From NCBI GenBank assembly GCA_900549755.1, contig URPQ01000060.1, positions 1-11,951 of the forward strand: a DNA stretch of 11,951 nt, in the 5' to 3' direction. Shown piece by piece: positions 1 to 6,019 of this stretch. The notes under the pieces are model-generated. The model saw only the letters and a list, made by a program, of their open reading frames with translations, searched no databases and had not been told where the DNA came from. Both the position numbers and the translations under genes were made by a program. Source of the stretch: an uncultured Oscillospiraceae bacterium (GTDB taxonomy: Bacteria; Bacillota; Clostridia; Oscillospirales; Acutalibacteraceae). Every line of letters begins with the position of its first letter. Position 1 is the stretch's first letter.

Positions 1-900
1 GTGGAGGAAATTAACACAAACGGATATTACATAACTGCCGCCGCTCTTGAAAGGCTTAAGAAAATCGGCTGTATTCCACTTATGAAAATTTCATTTGACG
101 GATTGGGCTTTCACGACTGGATGCGCAACCGCGAAGGCGCTGAGGAAAACGCGCTCAACGCAATAAGGCTTTGCATAGAAAACGGTTTTCCCGTTAAGGT
201 GCAAACAAACGTAAACCGCAAAAACCTTGACTCAATGCTTAAAACCGCCGAGCTGCTTGACAGTATGGGCGTTTCGGAAATGCGTATTATCCGCACAACA
301 GAAGCACCGCGCTGGGTTCAGAACGCGGGCGACGCCGCATTATCGCTTAACGAATATTACGAAGAAGCCTTAAAGCTTTGGAAAGCTTATGCTGCAAAAA
401 AGCATAAAATGGTGCTTACCGTGTGGCAGTTCGGCACGCTGTACCCCGTAACACGGCACTATTCATTGGCGGCGGTGGGCGCATGCAGCGGCGAATACCG
501 CGACAGTTTGCCCGTGTGCCGAGGAAACCGCGGAATGATAGCCGTAGCGGCAAACGGAAACGTTTTCCCCTGCCACCAGCAATCGGGCTATTACGAGCAG
601 CATAACGATATTCCGGGAAATCTAAAAAAAGAGCCGCTGCGCGAGCTGCTTTCCTGCGGCAGATATTTAGACGAGGTCTGCCTGACGGTGGGCACATTGC
701 GCGAAAAGAACGATAAATGCGGAAAATGTAAATATTTTGAGCACTGCCTTGGCGGCTGCCGTGCTATTGCTTTGGCGCTTACAAACGATAAATTGGGCGT
801 AGACCCCGCAAAGTGTCTTTTTTGGGAACAGGGGTACTACGGGCGCGTAAAAAACACTCTGCCCGATTTTATAAACACCACCACTGCGGAAGATAATTGA
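1..900 (+). CDS. Radical SAM/SPASM domain protein, C-terminal part (5' end cut by window)
   Basis: This is the C-terminal 299 residues of a radical SAM enzyme with a SPASM auxiliary-cluster domain. GTG at base 1 is probably an internal valine codon: the CxxxCxxC motif that binds the catalytic 4Fe-4S cluster is absent, and the visible part begins mid-barrel with a TNG..IT..ALE.L segment followed by SFDG (residues 31-34). The C-terminal half has the SPASM pattern: C173, then GX4C ending at C191, then CX2CX5CX3C at C240, C243, C249 and C253, and a final C272. Such enzymes cleave S-adenosylmethionine to start radical chemistry, often maturing ribosomal peptides, activating sulfatases or building cofactors. 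The substrate cannot be told here, since upstream neighbours are missing and no small precursor peptide gene follows. The gene ends just before a hairpin terminator and converges on acpP. The family call is firm; specific function is unknown. Confidence 0.9.
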   Translation: MEEINTNGYYITAAALERLKKIGCIPLMKISFDGLGFHDWMRNREGAEENALNAIRLCIENGFPVKVQTNVNRKNLDSMLKTAELLDSMGVSEMRIIRTTEAPRWVQNAGDAALSLNEYYEEALKLWKAYAAKKHKMVLTVWQFGTLYPVTRHYSLAAVGACSGEYRDSLPVCRGNRGMIAVAANGNVFPCHQQSGYYEQHNDIPGNLKKEPLRELLSCGRYLDEVCLTVGTLREKNDKCGKCKYFEHCLGGCRAIALALTNDKLGVDPAKCLFWEQGYYGRVKNTLPDFINTTTAEDN

Positions 901-907
901 ATATTAA

Positions 908-944
908 AAAACGGTCTTACCGAATTTAAGGGTAAGACCGTTTT
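908..944. terminator. Bidirectional intrinsic terminator between the radical SAM gene and acpP
   Basis: A perfect 14-base inverted repeat (908-921 pairing with 931-944) encloses a 9-base loop between two convergent genes. Read on the minus strand, after acpP, the GC-rich stem is followed by six T residues (complement of A906-A911), a good Rho-independent terminator. Read on the plus strand the T run is only four bases (941-944) before GC-containing sequence, so it is probably weaker in that direction. Position between two stop codons and stem strength support a shared terminator. Confidence 0.88.
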
Positions 945-958
945 GCACTCTGTTGATA

Positions 959-1189
959 TTACTGCATATTGTTCTGTATATATTCTACCACATTGCCGAT
1001 TGTTTTGAGGTTTTCAATTTCCTCATCGGGAATTTCAACGTCAAATTCATCCTCAATAGACATAAGTAACTCAACTACATCAAGACTGTCAGCGTCAAGT
1101 TCTTCGGCTATTTTTGTGTCCATAGTCATTTCATCCGGATCAGCGTCCAACTGTTCTGCCAATATTTCTTTAACTTTCTCAAATACCAT
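959..1189 (-). CDS. acpP: Acyl carrier protein
   Basis: This is a 76-residue acyl carrier protein, the small acidic cytoplasmic carrier that holds growing acyl chains in type II fatty acid synthesis. The DSL motif at residues 34-36 marks Ser35 as the attachment site for 4'-phosphopantetheine, and the surrounding helix (LDADSLDVVELLMSIEDEF) matches the family closely. The length is typical. The start at 1189 was chosen over the upstream ATG at 1255 because AGGAGG lies nine bases before it on the minus strand and because the protein then begins in register with the family (MVFEKVKEIL). The 22 extra residues of the longer reading frame are unlike ACP and would include the Shine-Dalgarno. The gene stands alone, facing the terminator at 908-944, and has its own strong promoter. 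No FapR-like operator is visible by eye. Other fatty acid synthesis genes are not in the window. Confidence 0.96.
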   Translation of the reverse strand: MVFEKVKEILAEQLDADPDEMTMDTKIAEELDADSLDVVELLMSIEDEFDVEIPDEEIENLKTIGNVVEYIQNNMQ

Positions 1190-1255
1190 AATAAATTGCC
1201 TCCTGAAAAATTTAACCGCCGCATTTAAAAAACACAACGGCAATACACTAAACAA

Positions 1256-1284
1256 ATAATATGTTCTTACGGCGCATTTGTCAA
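1256..1284 (-). promoter_or_regulatory. Promoter of acpP (sigma-A type)
   Basis: On the minus strand there is a perfect -35 box TTGACA (complement of 1279-1284), a 17-base spacer, and a -10 box TATTAT (complement of 1256-1261). Transcription would start near 1249, giving a leader of about 60 bases before the acpP start at 1189. Upstream of the -35 box lies a long A/T-rich run (about 1285-1320) that could act as an UP element. The promoter is inferred from consensus and spacing only. Confidence 0.82.
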
Positions 1285-1344
1285 TATATTTTTATTCTTT
1301 TTTTAAAAAAATATTCTAATTAAGGAAAATACAGTTAAAAGGTA

Positions 1345-1373
1345 TTGCAAAGCAGAGCTTTTTAGTTTATAAT
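1345..1373 (+). promoter_or_regulatory. Promoter of proS and possibly the whole downstream gene train
   Basis: TTGCAA at 1345-1350 and a perfect TATAAT at 1368-1373 are separated by 17 bases. A second overlapping TATAAT occurs at 1373-1378. Transcription would begin near 1380, giving a leader of about 54 bases before the proS ATG at 1434. That is much too short to contain a T-box, the tRNA-sensing leader common before aminoacyl-tRNA synthetase genes in this phylum. The promoter overlaps the ATG at 1377, which therefore cannot be the proS start if this promoter is used. Confidence 0.8.
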
Positions 1374-1400
1374 ATAATGCGATTATACATTTATCAACGA

Positions 1401-1431
1401 AAGGTGGGGAAGAGCGCCGCGGCGCTCCCTT
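1401..1431 (+). promoter_or_regulatory. proS leader hairpin between Shine-Dalgarno and start codon
   Basis: The only Shine-Dalgarno-like sequence before proS is AAGGTGGGG at 1401-1409, about 24-26 bases from the ATG at 1434, too far for normal initiation. Between them lies a perfect 16-base GC-rich palindrome (1412-1427) that would fold into a hairpin, leaving about ten unpaired bases between Shine-Dalgarno and ATG. AAGG at 1401-1404 can also pair with CCTT at 1428-1431, extending the stem across an asymmetric internal loop and hiding the Shine-Dalgarno. The element could therefore either bridge the spacing or repress translation. The palindrome is seen directly; its role is inferred. Confidence 0.6.
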
Positions 1432-1433
1432 AT

Positions 1434-2867
1434 ATGGCTAAAGAAAAACTCGTAAAATCCATAACCTCAATGGACGAGGATTTTGCAAAATGGTACACAG
1501 ATGTTGTGCTGAAAGCGGACTTAATTGACTATTCCTCTGTAAAAGGGTGTATGATAATCCGCCCTTACGGCTACGCGATTTGGGAAAATATTCAGCATAT
1601 TGTTGACGGTATGTTTAAGGAAACAGGGCATGAAAACGTTTATATGCCTATGTTTATACCCGAAAGCCTGCTGCAAAAGGAAAAGGATCACGTTGAGGGC
1701 TTTGCACCCGAGGTTGCGTGGGTAACCCACGGCGGCGATGAAAAGCTTGAAGAAAGGCTTTGTGTGCGCCCGACCTCTGAAACCCTTTTCTGCGACCATT
1801 TTAAGAATATCGTTCATTCTTACAGGGATCTGCCGAAATTATATAACCAGTGGTGCAGCGTCGTGCGCTGGGAAAAGACCACCCGCCCGTTTTTGCGTTC
1901 ACGCGAGTTCCTCTGGCAGGAGGGGCACACCCTGCATGCAACCGCAGAGGAAGCAAAGGAAGAAACAATACGCATGCTCAATGTTTACGCCCGCTTTGCC
2001 GAGGAATCGCTTGCTATTCCGGTTGTAAAGGGCGAAAAGACCGCAAAGGAGCGCTTCGCGGGAGCCGAGGCTACATACACAATAGAGGCGCTTATGCACG
2101 ACGGCAAGGCACTGCAAAGCGGAACCTCGCACTATTTCGGTGATGGCTTTGCCCGCGCTTTCGGAATAGAGTATACCGATAAAAACAACAACCCCGTAAC
2201 CCCGTTTGAAACCTCTTGGGGTTCTTCCACACGTCTTATAGGCGCTATAATTATGACCCACGGTGACGATAACGGCTTGGTGCTGCCACCCGCCATTGCG
2301 CCGATACAGGCGGTATTGATACCGATTGCAACCCACAAGGAGGGCGTGCTTGATAAGGCAAACGAGGTATACACCCGTATGAGCAGGATATGCCGCGCTA
2401 AAATAGATTTGGGCGAGCAGTCGCCCGGCTGGAAATTTGCCGAATACGAAATGAAGGGTGTTCCGCTGCGCGTGGAATTAGGACCTAAGGATATTGAGAA
2501 TAATCAGTGCGTTGTTGTTCGCCGCGATAACGGCGAAAAGACGGTTGTAAGCCTTGACGAACTTGAAACAAAAATACCCGAGCTTTTAAAGGCGGTACAT
2601 GACGGACTTTACAACAGGGCGCTTGAACGCCGCGCGGCAATGACCTTTGAGGCACATAACCTTGAAGAAATAAAGGAAATAGCCGATACAAAGCCCGGAT
2701 TTATAAAGGCTATGTGGTGCGGTGACCGCGAGTGCGAGGATAAGCTTAAGGAGTACGCGGGAATAACCTCACGTTGTATTCCGTTTGAGCAGGAGCATAT
2801 TGACGGAAAATGTGTGTGCTGCGGCAAGGAAGCAAAGCATATGTTGTATTGGGGCAAGGCATATTAA
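1434..2867 (+). CDS. proS: Prolyl-tRNA synthetase, archaeal/eukaryote type
   Basis: This 477-residue class II synthetase attaches proline to tRNA-Pro using ATP in the cytoplasm. Class II motif 1 (around residues 42-75, beginning IRPYGYAIWENI), motif 2 (RSREFLWQEGHT, 155-166) and motif 3 (GSSTRLIGAIIMTHGD, 263-278) are all present, followed by the anticodon-binding domain (about 290-390). A C-terminal cysteine-rich domain contains C429, C434, C460 and C463, probable zinc ligands, and the chain ends in tyrosine, as in the archaeal/eukaryote-like short form. It lacks the INS editing insertion of the long bacterial form such as that of Escherichia coli. The start at 1434 (MAKEKLVKSI) matches the family; an in-frame ATG at 1377 overlaps the -10 box, and a GTG at 1404 lacks a Shine-Dalgarno. 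It is the first gene of the rightward train, 19 bases before the DUF1538 gene with no terminator between. Confidence 0.95.
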   Translation: MAKEKLVKSITSMDEDFAKWYTDVVLKADLIDYSSVKGCMIIRPYGYAIWENIQHIVDGMFKETGHENVYMPMFIPESLLQKEKDHVEGFAPEVAWVTHGGDEKLEERLCVRPTSETLFCDHFKNIVHSYRDLPKLYNQWCSVVRWEKTTRPFLRSREFLWQEGHTLHATAEEAKEETIRMLNVYARFAEESLAIPVVKGEKTAKERFAGAEATYTIEALMHDGKALQSGTSHYFGDGFARAFGIEYTDKNNNPVTPFETSWGSSTRLIGAIIMTHGDDNGLVLPPAIAPIQAVLIPIATHKEGVLDKANEVYTRMSRICRAKIDLGEQSPGWKFAEYEMKGVPLRVELGPKDIENNQCVVVRRDNGEKTVVSLDELETKIPELLKAVHDGLYNRALERRAAMTFEAHNLEEIKEIADTKPGFIKAMWCGDRECEDKLKEYAGITSRCIPFEQEHIDGKCVCCGKEAKHMLYWGKAY

Positions 2868-2886
2868 ATTCAGAATAGGATGAATT

Positions 2887-4419
2887 ATGAGCAGAGCAGC
2901 GATTTTTAAGGACAAAACCGCCATAACGGAGAAAATAAGGGAGGCCGCGCGGAGCGTGTTTCCCATAGTCCTTATTGTTGTTTTGCTCTGTTTTTGCGTT
3001 TTGCCGGTGGGAACCGATATAATGCTGAGCTTTTTAATAGGCACGGTGTTTGTAATATTGGGAATAGGGCTTTTTTCTCTCGGCGCCGATATTTCAATGG
3101 TGCCCATAGGCACAAAGGTGGGCACGGCACTTACCAAAACGCGGCGCTTGGGGCTTATTTTGCCCGTCGCCTTTATTTTAGGCTTTGCGGTTACGGTTGC
3201 TGAGCCCGATTTGCAGGTGTTGGCCGCCACGGTGCCGCATATAAACAGCGCCGTGCTGCTTATAACCGTAGGTGTGGGCGTGGGCTTTTTTCTTACCGTG
3301 TGTATGCTGCGCATTATAACGGGCATAAACCTGTGCCGCTTGCTTATAGTATTTTATGCGGCGGTGTTTGCGCTTGCCGCCTTTACCGACGCCGATTTTT
3401 TAAGCATAGCCTTTGATTCGGGCGGCGTAACCACAGGGCCTATGACCGTGCCGTTTATACTGGCGCTCGGTATAGGCGTTTCAAACATACGAAGTGATAA
3501 AAAAGCCGAGGCGGACAGCTTCGGGCTTGTGGCGCTGTGCTCTATAGGACCAATAATCGCGGTAATGCTTTTGGGACTTTTTTATCCCGCGGAAAATGCG
3601 GAGGCAGATATTGCCGCTGCGCAGTTTGCCGATACCGCACACATAGGGAACGCATATTTGCGTTCGCTGCCGCACACCCTGCTTGAAACGGCGGTTTCGC
3701 TTTTGCCTATCGCGGCGGTTTTCGTTATATTCAACCTTTTATCCTTAAAGCTTACCCGCCGCAGCTTTATAAGAATTTGCTTCGGTATACTTTATACATA
3801 TGCGGGGCTTGTGCTTTTCTTAACAGGTGTAAACGTAGGCTTTTCACCCCTCGGCACGGTTTTGGGCAGTGAGCTTATGAGCGGCAAGGCGGCGGTTTTC
3901 GCCGTGCCGCTGGCTATGGCTTTCGGGTGGTTTATAATATCCGCCGAGCCTGCCGTTGCGGTGCTTGAAAAGCAGATTGAAGAGGTAAGCGCGGGCGCTA
4001 TTCCCGGTAAGGCAATAAAATTAAGCCTTTCGCTTGCCGTTTCGGTTGCAATGGGAATTTCAATGATAAGGGTAATAACCGGCATTTCGGTGCTTTGGTT
4101 TTTACTGCCGGGCTATGCAATTGCTTTAATTCTTTCGTTTTTTGTGCCTGATATTTACACGGCTATCGCCTTTGACTCGGGCGGCGTGGCTTCAGGCCCT
4201 ATGACGGCTACATTTATGCTGCAATTCTTTATAGGCGCGGCTGCTACTACGGGCGGCAATATATTAAGTGACGCTTTCGGCGTGGTGGCAATGGTGGCAA
4301 TGGTGCCGCTTATATCCATTCAGGCGGTGGGGCTTATATATAAAAAGCGCGAAGCGGTTACGGAGGAAACGCGCGAGGAATACGGCGACTTCGATATTGT
4401 TGAGCTTTGGGAGGGATAA
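2887..4419 (+). CDS. DUF1538 family polytopic membrane protein, internally duplicated
   Basis: This is a 510-residue, very hydrophobic inner-membrane protein made of two copies of the DUF1538 domain. The halves repeat the same landmarks: FDSGGVTTGPMT (176-187) and FDSGGVASGPMT (429-440); MLRIITGI (140-147) and MIRVITGI (393-400); AEPDLQVLA (105-113) and AEPAVAVLE (353-361); VPIGTKVGT (72-80) and SPLGTVLGS (320-328). Many transmembrane helices are evident, and the N and C termini are charged and probably cytoplasmic. From memory, a DUF1538 pair in Halomonas (UmpA/UmpB) was reported to act as a sodium(lithium, potassium)/proton antiporter; a similar cation-exchange role here is inference. The conserved acidic FDSGG motif in each half is the obvious candidate for ion handling. 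AGGA at 2877-2880 precedes the ATG by six bases. The next gene, five bases away, encodes a P-II-like protein that probably regulates it. Confidence 0.88.
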   Translation: MSRAAIFKDKTAITEKIREAARSVFPIVLIVVLLCFCVLPVGTDIMLSFLIGTVFVILGIGLFSLGADISMVPIGTKVGTALTKTRRLGLILPVAFILGFAVTVAEPDLQVLAATVPHINSAVLLITVGVGVGFFLTVCMLRIITGINLCRLLIVFYAAVFALAAFTDADFLSIAFDSGGVTTGPMTVPFILALGIGVSNIRSDKKAEADSFGLVALCSIGPIIAVMLLGLFYPAENAEADIAAAQFADTAHIGNAYLRSLPHTLLETAVSLLPIAAVFVIFNLLSLKLTRRSFIRICFGILYTYAGLVLFLTGVNVGFSPLGTVLGSELMSGKAAVFAVPLAMAFGWFIISAEPAVAVLEKQIEEVSAGAIPGKAIKLSLSLAVSVAMGISMIRVITGISVLWFLLPGYAIALILSFFVPDIYTAIAFDSGGVASGPMTATFMLQFFIGAAATTGGNILSDAFGVVAMVAMVPLISIQAVGLIYKKREAVTEETREEYGDFDIVELWEG

Positions 4420-4424
4420 GAAAT

Positions 4425-5102
4425 ATGAATTATATTATTTCTGTTTGCCGCCCCGAGGCTGCGGCGGTTTTCGGCGATATTTGCTCGGAGCTGTGCTTAC
4501 CGTTGAGCATTAAGCTGTACGGCAGGGGAACGGCGGTTCAAAGTATGCTTGATATTCTGGGAATAGAAAGCACCGAAAAACGCGTGTTTATAACCGTTGC
4601 CAACAGAGAAAAAACCAAAAGACTTATAAAAGAGCAGCGAAACCGTATGTTTATAGGCGTACCCGGGCACGGAATAACGGTTGCCGTGCCGATTAAAAGC
4701 GTGGGAGGGGGAAAAACCTTGGAATTTTTAAGCGGCGGAAATGCGGAAAAATATACTCCGCAAATGTCTTACAATTATGAGCTTATTGTAGCAATAGCGA
4801 ACGAGGGAAGAACCGACCTTGTTATGAACGCCGCGAGAGCCGCGGGTGCGGCGGGCGGCACCGTGCTGCATGGCAAAGGCACGGGCGGTAAGGCAGAAAA
4901 GGCTTTTTACAATGTTTCAATAGCCGATGAAAAGGAAGTTATTTTAATAGTTTCAAGGGCTTTGCAGAAATCCGATATTATGCGCGCGATAATTGAAAAC
5001 GCGGGACCCTCTACCGAGGCGGGAGCGATAGTTTTTTCGCTGCCTGCAAGCGAGGTTGCTGGGTTTGGAATGTTTGAAGATACAAGCGGTGAGGAAAAAT
5101 GA
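4425..5102 (+). CDS. Tandem P-II-like regulatory protein, probable partner of the DUF1538 transporter
   Basis: This 225-residue protein appears to contain two P-II-like (GlnB superfamily) ferredoxin-like folds in one chain. Domain 2 (about 116-215) is clear: strand YELIVAIANEG, helix NAARAAGAAG, strand GTVLHGKGTG (145-154), a short T-loop-like segment, strand EVILIVSRA and a final strand AIVFSLPASEVAG. Domain 1 (about 1-100) follows the same order but is diverged, with a glycine-rich GVPGHGITVAVPI (78-90) where P-II proteins have the B-loop. The canonical TGxxGDGK B-loop and the long uridylylated T-loop are missing, so classical nitrogen control is unlikely. P-II proteins usually bind nucleotides and control enzymes or membrane transporters. 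Adjacency to a DUF1538 gene suggests it gates that protein. The start at 4425 has GGGAGGG at 4409-4415 nine bases upstream; an earlier in-frame ATG at 4407 overlaps the previous gene. Its stop overlaps the next start as ATGA. Confidence 0.82.
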   Translation: MNYIISVCRPEAAAVFGDICSELCLPLSIKLYGRGTAVQSMLDILGIESTEKRVFITVANREKTKRLIKEQRNRMFIGVPGHGITVAVPIKSVGGGKTLEFLSGGNAEKYTPQMSYNYELIVAIANEGRTDLVMNAARAAGAAGGTVLHGKGTGGKAEKAFYNVSIADEKEVILIVSRALQKSDIMRAIIENAGPSTEAGAIVFSLPASEVAGFGMFEDTSGEEK

Positions 5103-6007
5103 ATTACCTTATAAATCCAAAGGCGTTTTCCGCCGTTTTCACAGTGCCCGCCGCCGTTGCGGACAAGCACTTAAAGCTTGCGCGCGGCGAGCATATAAAG
5201 GTGCTGCTTTATATTATGCGTAATATGTCGGTAAACCCGAATAACGCCGAGATTGCCGCCGCCACGGGGCTTTCGGAATACGATGTGGCGGAAGCGCTGC
5301 TTTACTGGGAGGGCGCGGGAATACTTATGCCTGACGGAAAGCCCGCAGAAAAAGCGGAAGTGAAAGCCCCCGCCGTAAAGCAAAATGCCAAGCCCGACCG
5401 CGCGGACGTTGCGCGGCGCGGCGCTGAGGATGAAAAAATACGTTACCTGCTTACCGAAACGCAAATGAAGCTCGGCAGAAATTTAAAATCAAACGAAAGC
5501 TCTACCCTTGTATGGCTTTATGACGATTTGGGGCTTGACGTTTCGCTTATACTTATGATTGTGCAGTATGCCGCAGCGCACGGCAAGGCGCGAATCGGCT
5601 TTATTGAATCCACCGCGACCGACTGGGTAAACCGCGGGATCGGCACAATAGCCGCCGCCGACAAAGAGCTTAACCAAATGGCCATGAGCGAGCAGGCGTG
5701 GGGCATAGTTTGCTCCGCTTTCGGGTTTGGAAAGCGAAAACCCAGCAAAAACGAATTAAAGCTTTCGCTTATGTGGGTGGATGAGTGGAAAATGTCCCGC
5801 GAGATGCTCACGGCGGCATATAACGCCTGTGTGGACGGGATTTCAAAATTTGATATGAAATATGTTTCCAAAATATTGGAAAACTGGCACGAAAAGGGCT
5901 ACAAAACGCCCGATGATATTGAAGAAAAGAAAAACAGCGGCGGAGAAAAGGAAAGCTTTGCCGCATATGATATAGACCTTTTTGAAAAAATGCTTAACAG
6001 CGACTGA
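5099..6007 (+). CDS. DnaD-domain replication protein
   Basis: This 302-residue protein resembles the DnaD/DnaB primosome proteins of Firmicutes, which act at oriC and at stalled forks to recruit the helicase loader and replicative helicase. An N-terminal winged-helix region (about 25-80, with AAATGLSEYDVAEALLYWEGAGIL) is followed by a charged linker rich in lysine, alanine and proline (80-110) and two DnaD-like helical domains. The first (about 112-185) ends with a weak FIESTATDWVNRGIGT motif; the second (about 198-272) ends with the typical YVSKILENWHEKG signature (255-267). Two such domains in one chain are also seen in DnaB of Bacillus. The gene starts inside the stop codon of the P-II-like gene (ATGA), with GGTGAGG at 5089-5095 as a close Shine-Dalgarno, implying translational coupling. 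The helicase loader gene follows after 12 bases, a pairing that fits joint action. The family is secure; the exact orthology is not. Confidence 0.88.
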   Translation: MNYLINPKAFSAVFTVPAAVADKHLKLARGEHIKVLLYIMRNMSVNPNNAEIAAATGLSEYDVAEALLYWEGAGILMPDGKPAEKAEVKAPAVKQNAKPDRADVARRGAEDEKIRYLLTETQMKLGRNLKSNESSTLVWLYDDLGLDVSLILMIVQYAAAHGKARIGFIESTATDWVNRGIGTIAAADKELNQMAMSEQAWGIVCSAFGFGKRKPSKNELKLSLMWVDEWKMSREMLTAAYNACVDGISKFDMKYVSKILENWHEKGYKTPDDIEEKKNSGGEKESFAAYDIDLFEKMLNSD

Positions 6008-6019
6008 GGGTAATACGGA

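Noticed and set aside
1190..1255. N-terminal extension of acpP from ATG 1255
   Set aside because: The extra 22 residues would include the AGGAGG ribosome site and a non-ACP sequence; the 76-residue form has normal length.
1377..1433. Longer proS start at ATG 1377 or GTG 1404
   Set aside because: ATG 1377 overlaps the -10 region and lacks a Shine-Dalgarno. GTG 1404 sits inside the G-rich Shine-Dalgarno itself. The added residues do not match prolyl-tRNA synthetases.
1380..1433. T-box riboswitch before proS
   Set aside because: The leader is only about 54 bases and lacks the T-box sequence and specifier stem; there is no room for the element.
2769..3326. Minus-strand open frame of 185 codons opposite the proS end and DUF1538 start
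   Set aside because: It is antisense to two well-supported genes, its threonine- and isoleucine-rich low-complexity protein resembles no family, and no Shine-Dalgarno or promoter supports it.
4283..4311. Short tandem repeat of GTGGCAATG in the DUF1538 gene
   Set aside because: About two and a third copies in frame, encoding VVAMVAMV in a membrane helix; explained by hydrophobic codon repetition.
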